From NCBI GenBank assembly GCA_025716815.1, contig JAIXMN010000004.1, forward strand, positions 806,001 to 870,000: 64,000 bases of DNA, read 5' to 3'. Positions 48,210-61,468 of the stretch are shown here, piece after piece (the stretch's first letter is position 1; the number at the start of each line of letters is the position of its first letter). Position numbers and translations under genes: made by a program. Origin of the DNA: Dichotomocladium elegans (taxonomy: Eukaryota > Mucoromycota > Mucoromycetes > Mucorales > Lichtheimiaceae). The notes beneath the pieces are model-generated. The model saw only the letters and a list, made by a program, of their open reading frames with translations. It searched no databases and had not been told where the DNA came from.

Positions 48210-50090
48210 CGTTGCCCATCAATATTCTTAAAGTGGAGATAGTTGCACGATTTTGGGTTTTTGACACGGCTCTCATTTAAACACCGTCTCTTCCTAGTGG
48301 AATTAGAATGGCAGCAGGCTCGTCACCTGACCTGCATGTGAACAGCCCTCTCCTCAAAAGGGCAACTACATATTTCATTCGGTTCACGAGAAAGATACAA
48401 GATCATCGCAACGAGTCAATTTATTCTACTAGCGACCTTTGTTTTGAAAAGCAAATCGCCCTTGGCTTTTAAAGATAGCTTCATATAGGAGGGACAATAA
48501 GAAGGACCAGTCATTAAGAGATAGTAAGGAGTCAGCACGGCAGCAAAAGTGTCTTGAAATAAGTATCTGTTCATTCAAGAAGCGTTATTGAATTGCATTG
48601 GCGTCCATATACTATGATCTTTCAATTGTTATAATGCGACGAGTTGTCAGGATGGAACAGGTGTTCTTTCATCAAAGGATATTCAGAATACCATCTCTTT
48701 TTCACTCATCAGTTGAAAACACTCACTGTATATACACTACAGTATTAATTTCATAGCTGATTTGGTAACTATATCAGTGTGGCCTTCATTTGTGGAATTT
48801 ATGAGGAGACGTGTAGACACCTCTTCCCCATGCTCATATTCACTCATTTCAGCAGTCTCCTAAATAGAGCTGCCATAGGGCCCCCGTCACAATTTTTCTG
48901 CTCCCAAAGAAGAAAGTAGCCATCTCCTTTTGGACAATATGTTTAAGAGCCTTGGACAATGACCAATATAGCCTAATATATGAGATTGCGCACGGAATTC
49001 CAAAGGTATTTACCATTGTTTCTGTGATTCATACATATAAACCTGGGATCATCTCTATCGAATTTTTCCCGTCTTCAGGATGAATTGGAATTTTTCATAT
49101 GATTCGAATAGGCATCATTTTCAATATTTCGAAATTATTGAATAACTAAAGTAACCGTTATAACAGCTGCTTTTAACACAGCTGATAAATCTCGCAACGG
49201 AGAATATAAAATAGCTCCATTCTAGGATGAATTGACATAGTAATTGGAAGAACTTTCCGTTTCTTTACACACTAATACCACTATTGTTAGAAAAACACCT
49301 ACATTTATAATATCCTCCCTGCGTCTGACACTCTCAACTATCTGCTTATGAAAAATTCACCTTATCATAGTCCATAGACGTTGTGGATCCGCGCTTGAAT
49401 TCCATCGCTTCAGTGCGAATATCATTTTTTTTGCTTAAAGCGTCTGATATCCGATAATCTTCAGGTTTATCTATGCAACCTATAGCATACATGTAAAAAA
49501 AAAAGAGCGAAATGTGTATCTCAATTTATACATTGCCTGGCAGTAGCCTTTAGGCAATTATACATTATGCAGAACTGTCTCAAAAAGGATGCCATTTCCG
49601 TTGACTTAACGCGCAAGATACTCCAATGTTGCATATAACGCCATTCTCTTCTTCGTCCAGTACTATGTTTTTCATTTTATCATTCACGTTTACTGTAACC
49701 TCCAAGTTCCTGAATTGTTCCAGATATATCCATATCAATGACCCCTGACAGAGACATTGTCACACAACGTCCGTCATTTTGCTATTTGTCGACGGCACCG
49801 ACTCCTTTGAAAAAGTCGATAAATCGCGCATAGCAGTAATAAATGGCTCATTTCCCACGTCTAACACTCATATGCGCTCGTTGTTATTTGAAGCTTGTTC
49901 ACTCTACCGTGATGCTTTTTATAACTTGCTTGCTTATTCCTTATAACGTCTTCTACTTGATCAATGCATGAGTGTGCTCCCCGCTTGGCGTGATAGGAAA
50001 CAACTCCGAATTTGGTTGGACCTTTACAAACTCGGCAATGTCTTTTTAAACCTACTTGACGTCTCTTACCTAAAAACATCAGTTAATGGA
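48210..50090. other. AT-rich 1.9 kb divergent intergenic region
   Basis: Between the start codons of the TBC gene (-) and the STRIP gene (+). AT-rich with frequent stops in all frames; nothing gene-like was seen. Its size is large for two house-keeping promoters in this window. Confidence 0.55.
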
Positions 50091-53000
50091 ATGCAACATA
50101 CAGGCATAAGCAAAGAAGACGAACGACAACGGCAACAGCAGCAGCAGCAGCAGCAGCAGAGGCAGCAACAGCAGGAGGAGGAATACCAGGACCCACTGCT
50201 TAACCCGGGGCAACTTAAACAGATTGTTAAGAATCTACCAGGAAAGCAAAAGGTACACTGTCAAAAACTATTCGCAAGACGAGTGCGTCCCGGTTGCCGA
50301 TCTTTCCTAATTGAATATTGACAATAGCATCCCCACGATGACTACCATTACGGCGATTCAGACGATCTTTTGACTGAAATTGACGAGTTCTTTAATTATA
50401 CTGAAGTAGCCATGGAGCTCAATCAATACCCAAAAACGTACAGCACAGACTTTGGAACAGGTAAAATAGAAGAACAGCTTGCTACTGCACAACGCACAGC
50501 ACTTATTACAACAAAAATAGAATGGAAATTCAAATCAAATCAGGAAAATCGAAAGCAAATCGAGTATATCTTGGACCAGCTGGAACATGCAGCCTCTGAG
50601 AGGAGAATCAGAGCTGCAAAGCACTTGGTTTATATTTCGTTAGGTAGAGTAGCCTACGCGGGGCGTTTCCGCGCGGGAGGGCATAGAGTGCAGTGATCGC
50701 CCTTAATTTCTTGTACCTTTTACTGATTCAAATTGACATACACATTCAATATAGGTGGCTATGATTCTGCAGAACGATCGTTAGCTGCCAATATCATTGA
50801 ACACAATCAATTCCTATATGACTCGGGTGCTTTACCAACTATTTTTCAAGCTTTCAAGTTTGCATGTAGCAGGCATGATTCTCAAAAGTATGTTTATCAA
50901 TTGTATTTAGCCCGCTGTGTTATTCACAGTAACATGCTCTTCGACAGCACGTTGGCCATGTCGCCCGGAGAATCAAGCGATTTGAACTGTGAAATTGAAC
51001 TCTATATAACATTGATGTATATCATGATTGAGTCACTGAGAGCATCAGGACATTTCACAGACGAGCGAGGTAGATGAGATGAACCTGTTATCTTCACACG
51101 GATACATATGCCCGTCCGGATAGACAGAGATTAACAACAATTTCAATAGGTTTTCTCGATCCATCAATTATGCAACATCTGTTCTTGGTTGTTTCGCAGT
51201 TACGAGATAAGCATATAAAGTCATTTCCAGTTAAGAAGGTACATATTGCCAAAGATCATATCTAATCTGTCTAACTCTTAATAGCTAGTTTTGCTCTTGT
51301 GGAAAGCAATGCTTTGCACTTTCGGCGGCCTTAAAGAACTAAAGGTTGCAAAGACAGCAGCAAGGGCGCTTTATGGTTTGAAACCGATAAACGATGGTGC
51401 GTCTGATCACTTGACTATAAGTACTGTGCTCATCATTTAATGCTGTAGATATCATCTCAAAATGCACACCACAAGATATCCATGCATTTCAAAACGAGAT
51501 CACCCTCAAATATCCAACTTATACACCCCCAGATATTCCTCTGCCTATATCCACGACGATGTCAATCAAAGCTACACCCTCATTAGCTGTAGCAATGGGA
51601 ATCGCAGATGCTACTACGCGGACTGACCTTCCCTACCAAACATTGTTTCCGCCTAAATCGTCAGCCAATAGTTCGTCAAATAACACCAGGAAACCACAGC
51701 AATCTCAGCTGCAGCAACTGAATCTCACTTGGACAGCCCCGCAGTCTCAGTCATTTATCCTCCCGCTTTCTATAAATGGCCCTGGCATACCAAGAAGTAC
51801 GATAGAGGCTGGTGACCTTTACGTCCGAAATATGCACCTTTCTCTGGCCAATCATCAAATTATCCTTGAACGTGAGAAGGCAATTCATAAATGGGAGAGG
51901 AAAAAGGAAGACAGTTCAAGACAGGGGACGCAGGAGACGTTGGGCGAAGTAAGCGATCCGAAAGTAGCGATGAGCGCAGGGATAGCACAGCGCTTTGATG
52001 CGATTGAACAGATCTATGTAAGTTATAATGGAAGGCACGTGGATGCTGGTGAAACACTAATAAGTACCGAGAAAGGCTGCTATTATTCCTGAGCTTCAAA
52101 ATATAGTCATTGTCCTACTTAAGTTTTTACTCTCGACAGTGACAGCAGCTAAAATCAATGGCAAATCGAGCAAACACACAAGTAACAATAATAACATCAC
52201 TACTGAGAAAGAACAGCAAGAACTTGAAGACGCCGACGCTCTACGTAACCGTGAGATCCTTTCAAAAGCAATTTCAGCAATCTTATTTTTATCACTGAAA
52301 TGGACAAAAATATCACGTACGTGTTGTGGATAATGGAAGAGGCTAAGTGATAAACCTAACAATGCTGGCATTGGTAGATATTCTCAAATCCGAGTACATA
52401 TCGCAATTACTCGTGGACTCAGGCTGTCTTTTACTTATCTTAAAGATACTCGGTCTACAGGAAGTCACAGCTTTAGTAGCCGCTAAAACAGATCTTGAGG
52501 GGTCTAGGTATGCAACTGAGCGGGTAGGAGAATTACAGCGAAGTAACTTTAGAAAATGTAGCTTCTCCGATAAATACGATTTGCATAAGAAGCCAGTTAC
52601 GAGCAATCGTCCCTACACAAACGCCCGCAATATGTTCTGGACAATCAACTTTTTACGCATATTGCAGATGTTAACCAAGCGGAAAACTCATCGCATCATG
52701 CTACTTGTTCAATATAAATCTTCGGTAGGAACGTGTGGGCGAAAGCCTTCTCTTCTGATCGCTAATTATACATGTATGACCAGGCGATATTAAAGCGGAT
52801 CCTCAAAGTTTCTCATCCTGTCATGGAGTTATACACTCTCAAGATTCTCAAAAGCCAGGTTCCGTACCTTGGTCGGAAATGGCGCTCATGTAAGGCACCT
52901 ATTAGCCAGAGAATAGAGGAAGTTCGGTGTCTGAAAGACTTTCACCTTTATTTTTCTAGTGAACATGAAAATTGTGTCGGCCATCTATTTGCGTTGTCAC

Positions 53001-53642
53001 ACAGTCCTGAAGGATGACTGGATTTCAAAATATGACACCGACAGCGACATGGAAGATGGAATGGTATAAGACGTATTCCCAGGTGGTGGTTGACTCAGGA
53101 TGGCGTAGGCTGATCACACCTTTTAGATGCAAGAGATCAACCTGAGGCTTCTGATACGTCTTTACAATGGCCAGCGTTATTTGCCTGCCATGCTCCCACA
53201 ACAGGACGAGCCGAGTGGGCTTGACAAAGGAGCAGCCGTAACATCTGCCTTTGAGGAAGATATTGAACTCGACCCAGCTTTCCTCGCCAACTATGAAGAA
53301 TGGCTGGAAGAAAATGTGTACCACTCGGAGCGGACTGATGATGAGGATAGCTATTCGGCAACTGAAAATGCTTTGGTTGACAGGCCTTTGCCAGGAACTC
53401 CCGTCCCTTCCTCTCCCATGATGGAAGCCCTGACAGATGGGATCAATACTCTGTACCACAAAGAACTGGAGCAGGAATTCTCAGCGCAAGACGATATCGA
53501 CGACATGGCCAGATTGGATCCAGTAAAATATATCGCGGATCGCCTGTTTCAAGTGGAGCAAAACACAATCAAACGATGGTCCGATCCGGATATGCGACAG
53601 TGGGAAACGGTGGACGAAGTGGGTAACCTTCGGGGAGTGTGA
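50091..53642 (+). CDS. FAR11: STRIPAK complex subunit STRIP/Far11
   Basis: Core scaffold of the PP2A-STRIPAK complex. Twelve exons (50091-50252, 50328-50643, 50755-51069, 51150-51238, 51285-51396, 51449-52017, 52094-52316, 52378-52507, 52553-52724, 52784-52889, 52960-53063, 53127-53642) join in frame to 937 residues. After a polyglutamine run (about 15-30) comes DDYHYGDSDDLLTEIDEFFNY, the N1221-type start of the family. Then LVVSQLRDKHIKSFPVKK and LLLWKAMLCTFGGLKELK; near the end ILKSEYISQLLVDSGCLLLI, ILKRILKVSHPVMELYTLK, SQVPYLGRKWR and NMKIVSAIYLRC. The intron at 52508-52552 is only 45 nt and a multiple of three, so it may be retained. In filamentous fungi the family governs cell fusion and septation. 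Confidence 0.9.
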
Positions 53643-54005
53643 AAAAAAGAAAAAAAAAAAAAAAACAGGATAAATGTGTAACCGAAGCATTGCGAAGTGC
53701 CAAGTAAATGCCGAGGCCCGCGAAATCACAACTATCTTTATTCGACTTGCTTGTTTTCTCACCACTTCCTTTTGAACTTAATTAATCACAAAACGATACC
53801 TTTCGATTCCAACATATTTTTACGTATTATTTATTCTTTTGACATTCGCAAATGGAGACCAGAAAATCGCCTGTCCATTAGGGTGTCGGTTTTCTCTCTT
53901 TTGCATACTGATTTGAGAAAAAGAGAAAGCAGATCTCGCGAATCCCCGTCGATATCAAGCAAGCAAGTCAACATCGCGTCTACTGTGCGCAACCATTAAC
54001 GCATC
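53643..54005. other. Intergenic gap before GCN2
   Basis: 360 nt between two genes in the same direction; begins with an A-tract (53643-53666). Contains the presumed GCN2 promoter and leader; no site identified. Confidence 0.65.
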
Positions 54006-54123
54006 ATGGAAGCCGAAGAAATTCGCGAAATTCAAGAAAATGAAATCGAAGCTCTTAAAGCCATCTTTATGGAGGACTATATACCCGTTGTTAATCAGAC
54101 AGCATGGAAGGCAAGGGCTACTT

Positions 54124-54155
<32 letters not shown>

Positions 54156-57100
54156 GTGTCTCTTTCGTCCTCGCCCCATTTGCCTCCCTTCTCTTGAAGA
54201 GCTTTAATGCTGGATCACTGATGTTGAAGACATAGGTAGCTAATACTCCACCTGAATTTATATTACATTTGGTACCTATGGAACCAGAAGAAGCCCATGT
54301 GACAATCGATCTTAAAGTCAGGTAAGCTGGTCTCGATTTCGATACTATTGTTGAATTGCCCAGACTGAGAACCTGCCAATTCCTGAGGTTCACAAAAACA
54401 TACCCAAACAAACCCCCCGAGCTTCACCTTGTCAACAGTCATGGTCTGGCGCCTCAGACTGTCAAGCTGCTTGGTGAATCCCTTGAGAAGGCAGCAAAAG
54501 AAATGGTTGGACGGGAAATGGTTTACGAACTTGCCGATCACGCCCGTGCGTTCCTAGCAAATTATAACCATCCGCCTCCTGAAGGCAGCAAATTGAGTTT
54601 CCACGAACAAATGGTGAAGCGACTGGAAAATGATCTCAAAGTATGAACCATCGTTTTTTTTAGTTTGATGAAGCGCTGGATGCTCAATCTTCTGTGCTAA
54701 TACACACATCGAAATAAAAGGTAGAAAAAGAGCGTGAGCTAATGGAGCAGACTCGAAAAGCAGAAGAAGAGGAAGCCGAGCGACGTGTCGAATCTGAGAT
54801 GATGAATGCAAAAATCCAGCAAGAAATCGAGCGCAAACGCCAGCAAGCGCAGGAAGTCCGTCGACGGCGACAAGAGCTGGGATATGAAGATGGAGAAGTA
54901 GATGATGATCTTTACGGCCAGGTGATAGATAGCGGAGCAGAGAACACTGATCACGAAGACGGTCTTCGGCACATACTGTTGAATGGGAGTGAGATCGATG
55001 CAGTTCAATTTGAAAACCTGACGTCCGTGCCCTTCAGGAACGACCAGATCTGCTTCCGCGCTGTCGCACTTGGTCCACAAATAAGCCATGAAGAGATCAG
55101 TGAAACGTTCTGTGCACAACCTCTCGGCTACAAAATTGTTGGAAGGGATGCTGACACCGAAGACGACCCCCAATCTCTACCGAGCTTGGTGGTTGTTCGC
55201 CGAGTCAAGGTCTCTGGATCGTATTATATGACGCCTGCTGGAAAGCGAAAATTGCAAGAAGTGGAGAGAGAGCTGGACCGACTACGCTCGTTGCAGCATA
55301 TCAACATTGTAGCGATATACGATGCAAAACTCGAACGCAGCAAGCTGGAGCAACATACTTGGATGCTACATATATTGATGGAGCATGCACAAGGCACCAC
55401 ACTTTATGACTTGCTGCAGACGTGTGGTGGCGGACTTCGCCCAAGCATAGTTCGCAAATATATGAAGCAACTGCTCTGGGCTGTCAATCATGTGCATCTC
55501 AATGGATTTATGTTCCGTGACATCCGGACGGTCAGTATTTTCTGCAGCAAGGATCAGACCGTACGCATAGCCGATATTAGCTATGTAAAACGTTTACGGG
55601 ATCTTGATCGTTCAAATCCACTAGACGGGCAGCAGAAGGAGAATACCCAAGAGCTGTTACCTGCATGGATATCACCCGAACTACGCGAGAGACCGGGAGT
55701 TTACAACCGCAAGAATGACATTTGGTGTCTAGGCATCGTTTTTTTGGAGATGATCTGGGGCGTTGGAGTTACGAAAGAGTTTGGTGACTTTGATGCTTTT
55801 CTACGGTCAGAATCACACGATTTCCAACCCGCTGCGCGAGGGCTTGCGAAGAAGATGCTGCATAATGATCCAAAGAAACGATCTACAGCAATTGATCTTC
55901 TCAAGGACGCCTTCTTTTCCGATGTCCGCGAGAACGGATCAGTGATGGAAGAGATATCCACAGTGTTTTTGCATGACAAGCCATCAAACATTATCCAGAG
56001 GGAACTGCCTGCGGCTGTTGCTGACGGCATGGCTCCGTTTGAAGCAGCATTATCTCATTCTCGCGAAAAATCAGTCTCTTCGCCCACCATGGCTCCATCT
56101 GCTACAACCATGAGCAATACAGCCTCAAGCTCTCGCTATAAGACAGACTTTGAAGAAATAGAATTTCTTGGAAAGGGCGGTTTTGGTGAGGTTGTCAAGG
56201 CAAAAAATAGACTGGATGGACGGTTGTATGCCGTCAAGAAGATCCGTCTCGACCCACGGGATAGTGAGGATCTCCGAAAGATCCTTCGTGAGGTGCAGAC
56301 TCTGTCAAGTCTCCATCATCAATATGTGGTTCGATATTATGCAACATGGTTTGAGGACGAGGACGGCAGCAGTTGGAGGAACAGTGACGAGGAGGAGGAC
56401 GAGTTCACAGACGAAAACGAGACAGATTCTGAGTATGACGATGATGAAGATGAAGATGTCAGCGTGTTACAAAAGCGATTTGATTTTCTGTCGACGGACC
56501 ACTCAAAAAGCCGTAGCTACTCTGCAATCAAATTTGCAGCCGAGACAGACGAAGAATCATGTAGTGAAGCCGAAGACGATGCAGGCGAATTGTCCTACGA
56601 CGACAAAACATTGTCCTCCATGGATGACTTCATCGACTTTGCTCACGACGGGACAGAGTCATCCGCTCTCAGCTCCAAAAAAATGCAATTGGCACGCAGA
56701 GCTATAGACAAGATAAAGAGCCGGCGACAAAGACGCAGCGATACAACCGATAACCAAAGCAGAAGTCGATCACATCAGCGCACCCGAGTTCTTTATATTC
56801 AGATGGAATATTGCGAGAAAAAGACGTTGCGCGATATTATTGACGAAGGCATAGAGGAAGAAGATGCATGGAAACTCTTCCGCCAGATCCTCGAAGGGCT
56901 TGTTCATATCCATTCTCAAGGGATGATCCATCGCGATCTTAAGCCATCAAATATTTTCTTGGACTCTAACAATGACGTCAAGATTGGCGATTTCGGTCTT
57001 GCCACGACAAATCAGACATTTGTAGATGCTGTCAGCGCATTTGCCCGAAATATCACTCAGCGAACCAAGATGGGAGATCGGTTGCTGGCGGATGGCAGCT

Positions 57101-60100
57101 TGGGTCAAGAGTCGGTGAACGGCAGCTATGCCGGCTACTCAGCTACCAGTGCGAACATGGGCGTGGATGAGAGCATGACCACAGGGGTTGGCACCACGTT
57201 CTACGTGTCACCTGAGGTACTGCCCAATCCTGCTACCGGGACATCCTCAGGCATGAGATATAACCAAAAAGGTAACATCATTCTCAGTTTTCTGTCAGCA
57301 ACAAATTTATGTGCTCTAACCACAATCTGCTTTGCTTAGTCGACATGTTTTCGCTTGGTAAGTTCTTTTCTTTAGACAGAAGAAGTCAGCAGTTGGTAAT
57401 CTTGGGGTAAATAGGTATTATCTTCTTCGAGATGTGCTACAGGTTCGAGACTGGCATGCAGAGAGCAATTGTGAGTATAAGGGATGCTGAGCTATTTGCA
57501 CACTTATCACTCATGGTTGCAATGTAGGTCCTCCAAGAACTGCGCGTCGGGAAATTCCCTGACGATTTTCCTAAGGAATATGTCAACCAGCGGAAAATCA
57601 TTGAAAGATTGATATCACCTCAGCCAAAAGATCGGCCTAACAGCTTCGAATTGTTACGTAGCGACTTACTCCCGCCTAAATTGGAAGACGAGTATATTAA
57701 AGAGTGTGTTCGGACGATCGGTATGTTTGCTGCGCAATAAAGGGGCGAAAAACGATCATAAACTAACATGTCCTGTCCAGCAAATCCCAACACCCCATAT
57801 TATCATAAACTCATGTCCGCCATGTTTTCGCAATCATCTGATACACATAAAGATTTCACCTATGATTACCATACTGTAAGTAGACCATTTTCTCCAGCCG
57901 TATCATGACAGTATGTGCTAACGATCGATCATAGCAAGTTGAGGCTGCGTTCGATCCGTTTAGTCATATCTTTTACGACATGATCAGGGACCAGATGAGC
58001 AAAGTATTCCGGCGCCATGGGGCAATAGCCCTGTCTACACCATTACTGATACCCAAAAACGATCTGTACGAGTGGAACTCGAAAAATCCAGTATACCTTA
58101 TGGACCCACAGGGCTCGATTAACCAGTTGCCATTTGACCAAACTGTCCCGTTCGCACGATTCATTTCACGGAAAAAGGGATTTACGGAGTTGAAGCGATT
58201 TACCTTTGAGAAGGTATACCGGTAGGTTACCCTGCTCTTGAACCTTGTTGCTTAGTGAAGCTTGATTTGATAACATTACGTACCCTTGTAGCGAAAATCC
58301 AAGTGGCGGTCAACCAGAAGCAGCTCTAGAGGCTGATTTTGACATTGTCCACCGAGATACGGCATTAATGGTACCGGATGCCGAAGTACTGAAGGTGGTT
58401 GAAGAAGTGCTTGAGGAACTTCCCCCTTTTAAATCAGGTGGTTTCTACTTTATTGTGAACCACGCCGGCATTGCAGATCTGATTCTTGACAGCTGTCGTG
58501 TGCCAACGGATATTCGTAAGGGCGTCATGGTTGCCTTATTAAGCCTTGGGCGAGGAACATCCTTTGCGACTGTTCGGAACGTTCTTAAATTGAAGTATCA
58601 TCTCCAGCGGAGCGTTCTTGACGAGCTATCCATCTTTAATGTCCAAGGTAAGAGTTGTCTATGCAACAAAGGTTAAGGGAGGGCCTTTTGAACTGATCGC
58701 GTGCCCCCGTTTTTCCAGGTGATCTCGAAACGACGAGCCGGAAAGTGGACGGGCTGCTGGTCGGAACTCATAAGACCAAGTTTCGTGAACTCGTTAGTGA
58801 AGTACGAACCCTTGTGTCTATATCTAAAGCCATTGGTGTTCATCACAAGCTTGTGTTCCATCCTTTACTTGTGTAAGAGAAGATATAACCTACTATCGAG
58901 TGCATGTTTGCTGACGTACCATAGATATAACAATCATTTTTACAAGGATGGAATTGTTTTTGAGACCGTAGCAGATACGACAGACTCAAGAAAAAAAGAC
59001 GTGTTGGCAGTCGGTGGCAGGTATGAAGCTATTGCTGAATAGGTCGAGTTCAGAAACCGCATCCCCACGCGAAGCTCACTTTTTTATTAAAAAGATACGA
59101 TGTGTTGATTCAGCATTTTGCTCATCCCAATGCATCATCGAACCGAAAACTTCGGGCAGTGGGCGTTAATATAGCGGTGCAAAAATTGATCCGCCGCATG
59201 GACATGTACCATTCGGAGCAAATCAAATACCTCGTGAAAGCCAAGAATGAGAAGTTCCGAAGCTTTGGAGCATGGGCACCAAAGAGGGTAAGAATGTGCT
59301 TTTTCTTTACGATATGTGTGCCTCATGAAAACTTTATTCCAGTGCGATGTCTATGTCGCAAGCTTTGGCAAGGTGGCACTTCATGAGCGGTTGGAGATCG
59401 TGCGTGATCTATGGGCCCATAAGATCAGTGCGGACTTTCGTTATGACAACGGGAACCACTTGACTCCTGAAGACTTGATGATTTACTGCAAAAAGTCGAG
59501 CATTAACTGGCTTGTGATCGTGAAGCATAAGACATCGGATAACAAGTCGGGCGCGACGGAGATGGTTAAAGTCAAAGACGTGCTAAGGAAAATGGAGACG
59601 GAGGTCAGTAAGGTTGATCTTCCGATATGGCTTGCAGGGGAAATTGGCGAACAGATGCGAGTGGACCATAACCACACGGTCAGCAAGATTCGAAACAAGC
59701 ACGAGCTCAAGGGCAAAGACACAGCCGAAACAGGTGAGAAGTTTGTGTTTTTCGAGTGTGGAGGGTTAGGTGGTTTTCTAAACTTCTTCCCGTCCCCATC
59801 TATCTCTGGGATCTGTGTAGTTCGCCACGATGACGTGACCAAATTTGCTGAGGGACACGAGTTTAAAAGGGATAACTTTGACGTTCAAATCATCCACAAT
59901 GAAGGACGTGCGGGAAAAGGAGGTACCAAGCTCAAACATAAGCATAAGACGATGATGACCGAGAAAGGTGAGTATGAGCACGGTGGATGGTGCTGTGCGG
60001 ATGACTCTAACTTCTTGTTGTGTAGCTATCTATCATGTAATGTCGCTTATGGAGAACCTGATGAAAGGAGAAGTGCAGGTGATCGCCCTTGACGTCTCTA

Positions 60101-60306
60101 AAGAAGTGCTTAAGCGAATGAGTGAGGCGGGTGAGTGGATCGATGAGCCTGGATTTAAGAAACTGCTGGAAGTTGCCGGGACCGGCCAGAGGGACATGCT
60201 CACTCGGGCGAAAAGTGCGGTCGAAAAGCTTATTGAAGAAAAGCACAAGAGCGTGTGGCTTTACTCATGTCGAGACGACTACGCCGTGCTATGCAATCTT
60301 GGATAA
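54006..60306 (+). CDS. GCN2: eIF2alpha kinase Gcn2
   Basis: Senses uncharged tRNA and phosphorylates eIF2alpha. Sixteen exons (54006-54110, 54236-54321, 54388-54640, 54721-57271, 57340-57357, 57415-57470, 57528-57720, 57781-57875, 57935-58221, 58292-58647, 58719-58872, 58925-59020, 59095-59287, 59343-59733, 59821-59967, 60026-60306) give 1753 residues. Order: RWD (about 1-140, [22 protein letters not shown]); charged linker; pseudokinase (about 304-544, FRDI for HRD, no DFG); kinase (about 620-1075, [55 protein letters not shown]) with an acidic Ser-rich insert; HisRS-like domain (about 1110-1600); C-terminal ribosome/dimerisation domain. The first intron is GC-AG (AAG|GCAAGG) with a CT microsatellite. 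Exon 5 is an 18-nt microexon inside the kinase. All domains are intact. Confidence 0.97.
54126..54153 (+). repeat. (CT)n microsatellite in GCN2 intron 1
   Basis: About 13 CT dinucleotides shortly after the GC donor, giving a long polypyrimidine run in the intron. Confidence 0.9.
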
Positions 60307-60583
60307 GCGAGTGCTTTGTACCATACCATCCTTGAATAGACAATAAAAAAGAAAGACCTTTCTCTTATCGCGTTCTTTGTTTGTACCTCACGCTGACAGT
60401 TGGGATGGGTCGTGTGGGGGGAGGAGGAGGAGGAGGACAAGCCTTCCCTCCTCCCCCCCCCCGGTGGTCGGTGGTCAGTTGTGTGTATCCCGGCACAAAA
60501 AATCGACGTCACAACGCTGAACGAAGGGCGGTGTGTACACAATTTTTTTGTGCCCTTTCCCTCCCTCATTCTCATTCGAACAA
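60307..60583. other. Short intergenic gap GCN2-ATP synthase e
   Basis: 277 nt containing purine-rich GGA repeats (about 60419-60440) and a C-run near 60453-60462; both strands could fold or pair. No gene. Confidence 0.6.
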
Positions 60584-61075
60584 ATGGTGAACAGCGCTGT
60601 TGTGAACGTAATGCACCCCCTGTCAAAACGCCCAGTCTATATGGACGGAAGAGAAAGAAAAGACTCACGTTAATGCACACGCGTGTACAACGCTTTGCTC
60701 AACATTAGGTTGGCCGCTGGTCAGCACTTGCTTTTGGCCTCGTGTATGGCTACACCCACAATGCGTCGTTGCAGAAGCAAGAGGATGCAAAGAAGCAGCA
60801 GCTCGAGTACCATCGCAAGGAGGAACTTATCGAGAAGGCTAGACTCGCATACGCCGCCAAGAAGAACCCTGCCCCTGCTGCTGCCGCCGCTACTGAGTCT
60901 GGTAAGTTGTTGAATCCATTGTCCATACCGAATAGGAGTGCTCTTCTTCCCTGCCAAACGACTCTGACATGATCATGTGCGTCACGCGCGTTTCTTTTCT
61001 CTTTCCATAGTGGATATCGATAGCCCCGACTTCGACCTTGAAAAGTTCCTTAAGCAGTTTGAAGAGACCAAGTAA
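60584..61075 (+). CDS. ATP21: Mitochondrial ATP synthase subunit e
   Basis: Small membrane subunit needed for ATP synthase dimers and cristae shape. Exons 60584-60607, 60709-60901 and 61011-61075 splice in frame to 93 residues (yeast about 96). Exon 1 is eight codons (MVNSAVVN). The protein reads VGRWSALAFGLVYGYTH, with the G-x3-G packing motif GLVYG in the single membrane helix. A charged coiled coil follows (LQKQEDAKKQQLEYHRKEEL), then an Ala/Pro-rich hinge and the conserved end DFDLEKFLKQFEE. The whole gene is visible only after splicing. It lies 280 nt downstream of GCN2 on the same strand. Confidence 0.92.
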
Positions 61076-61468
61076 AAGCGATGAGACCAATATAAACTAC
61101 GTTCACCAAAAGAAAAAAAGAAAAGCTTCTCAATATATATACAACCCCCCGTTTCTCCAGGGAAAGGGGTGGATACAGCCGATGTTTTATTACACACAAC
61201 GAGCAATACGTACCTGGTCATGGTTTGCTTGAAGGGCTACATTTATGAACGGCGGATGAGCGCGCGAATGGGCGGAAGACAAGGAAGGGAAAGGAGTGAA
61301 TGTGTGTGCGTGTGCGTGTGCGTGTGCGTGTCTTTGTGTAAAGTGATTGATTGTTCGGGTGAGCGATATGGACTAGATATGGGACGTAAAAACAAAAAGA
61401 CAATTCGGTTCTTTGAAAACATCTTCCTTCGCTCGTTCCTCTCTTTTCTTCGTTTGTTACGTTACCGC
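61076..61468. other. Intergenic gap with GTGTGC repeat
   Basis: Contains about five GTGTGC-like units at 61301-61331. The Byr4-like frame stays open upstream through part of it, but with non-conserved, repeat-derived residues, so it is read as leader sequence. Confidence 0.6.
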
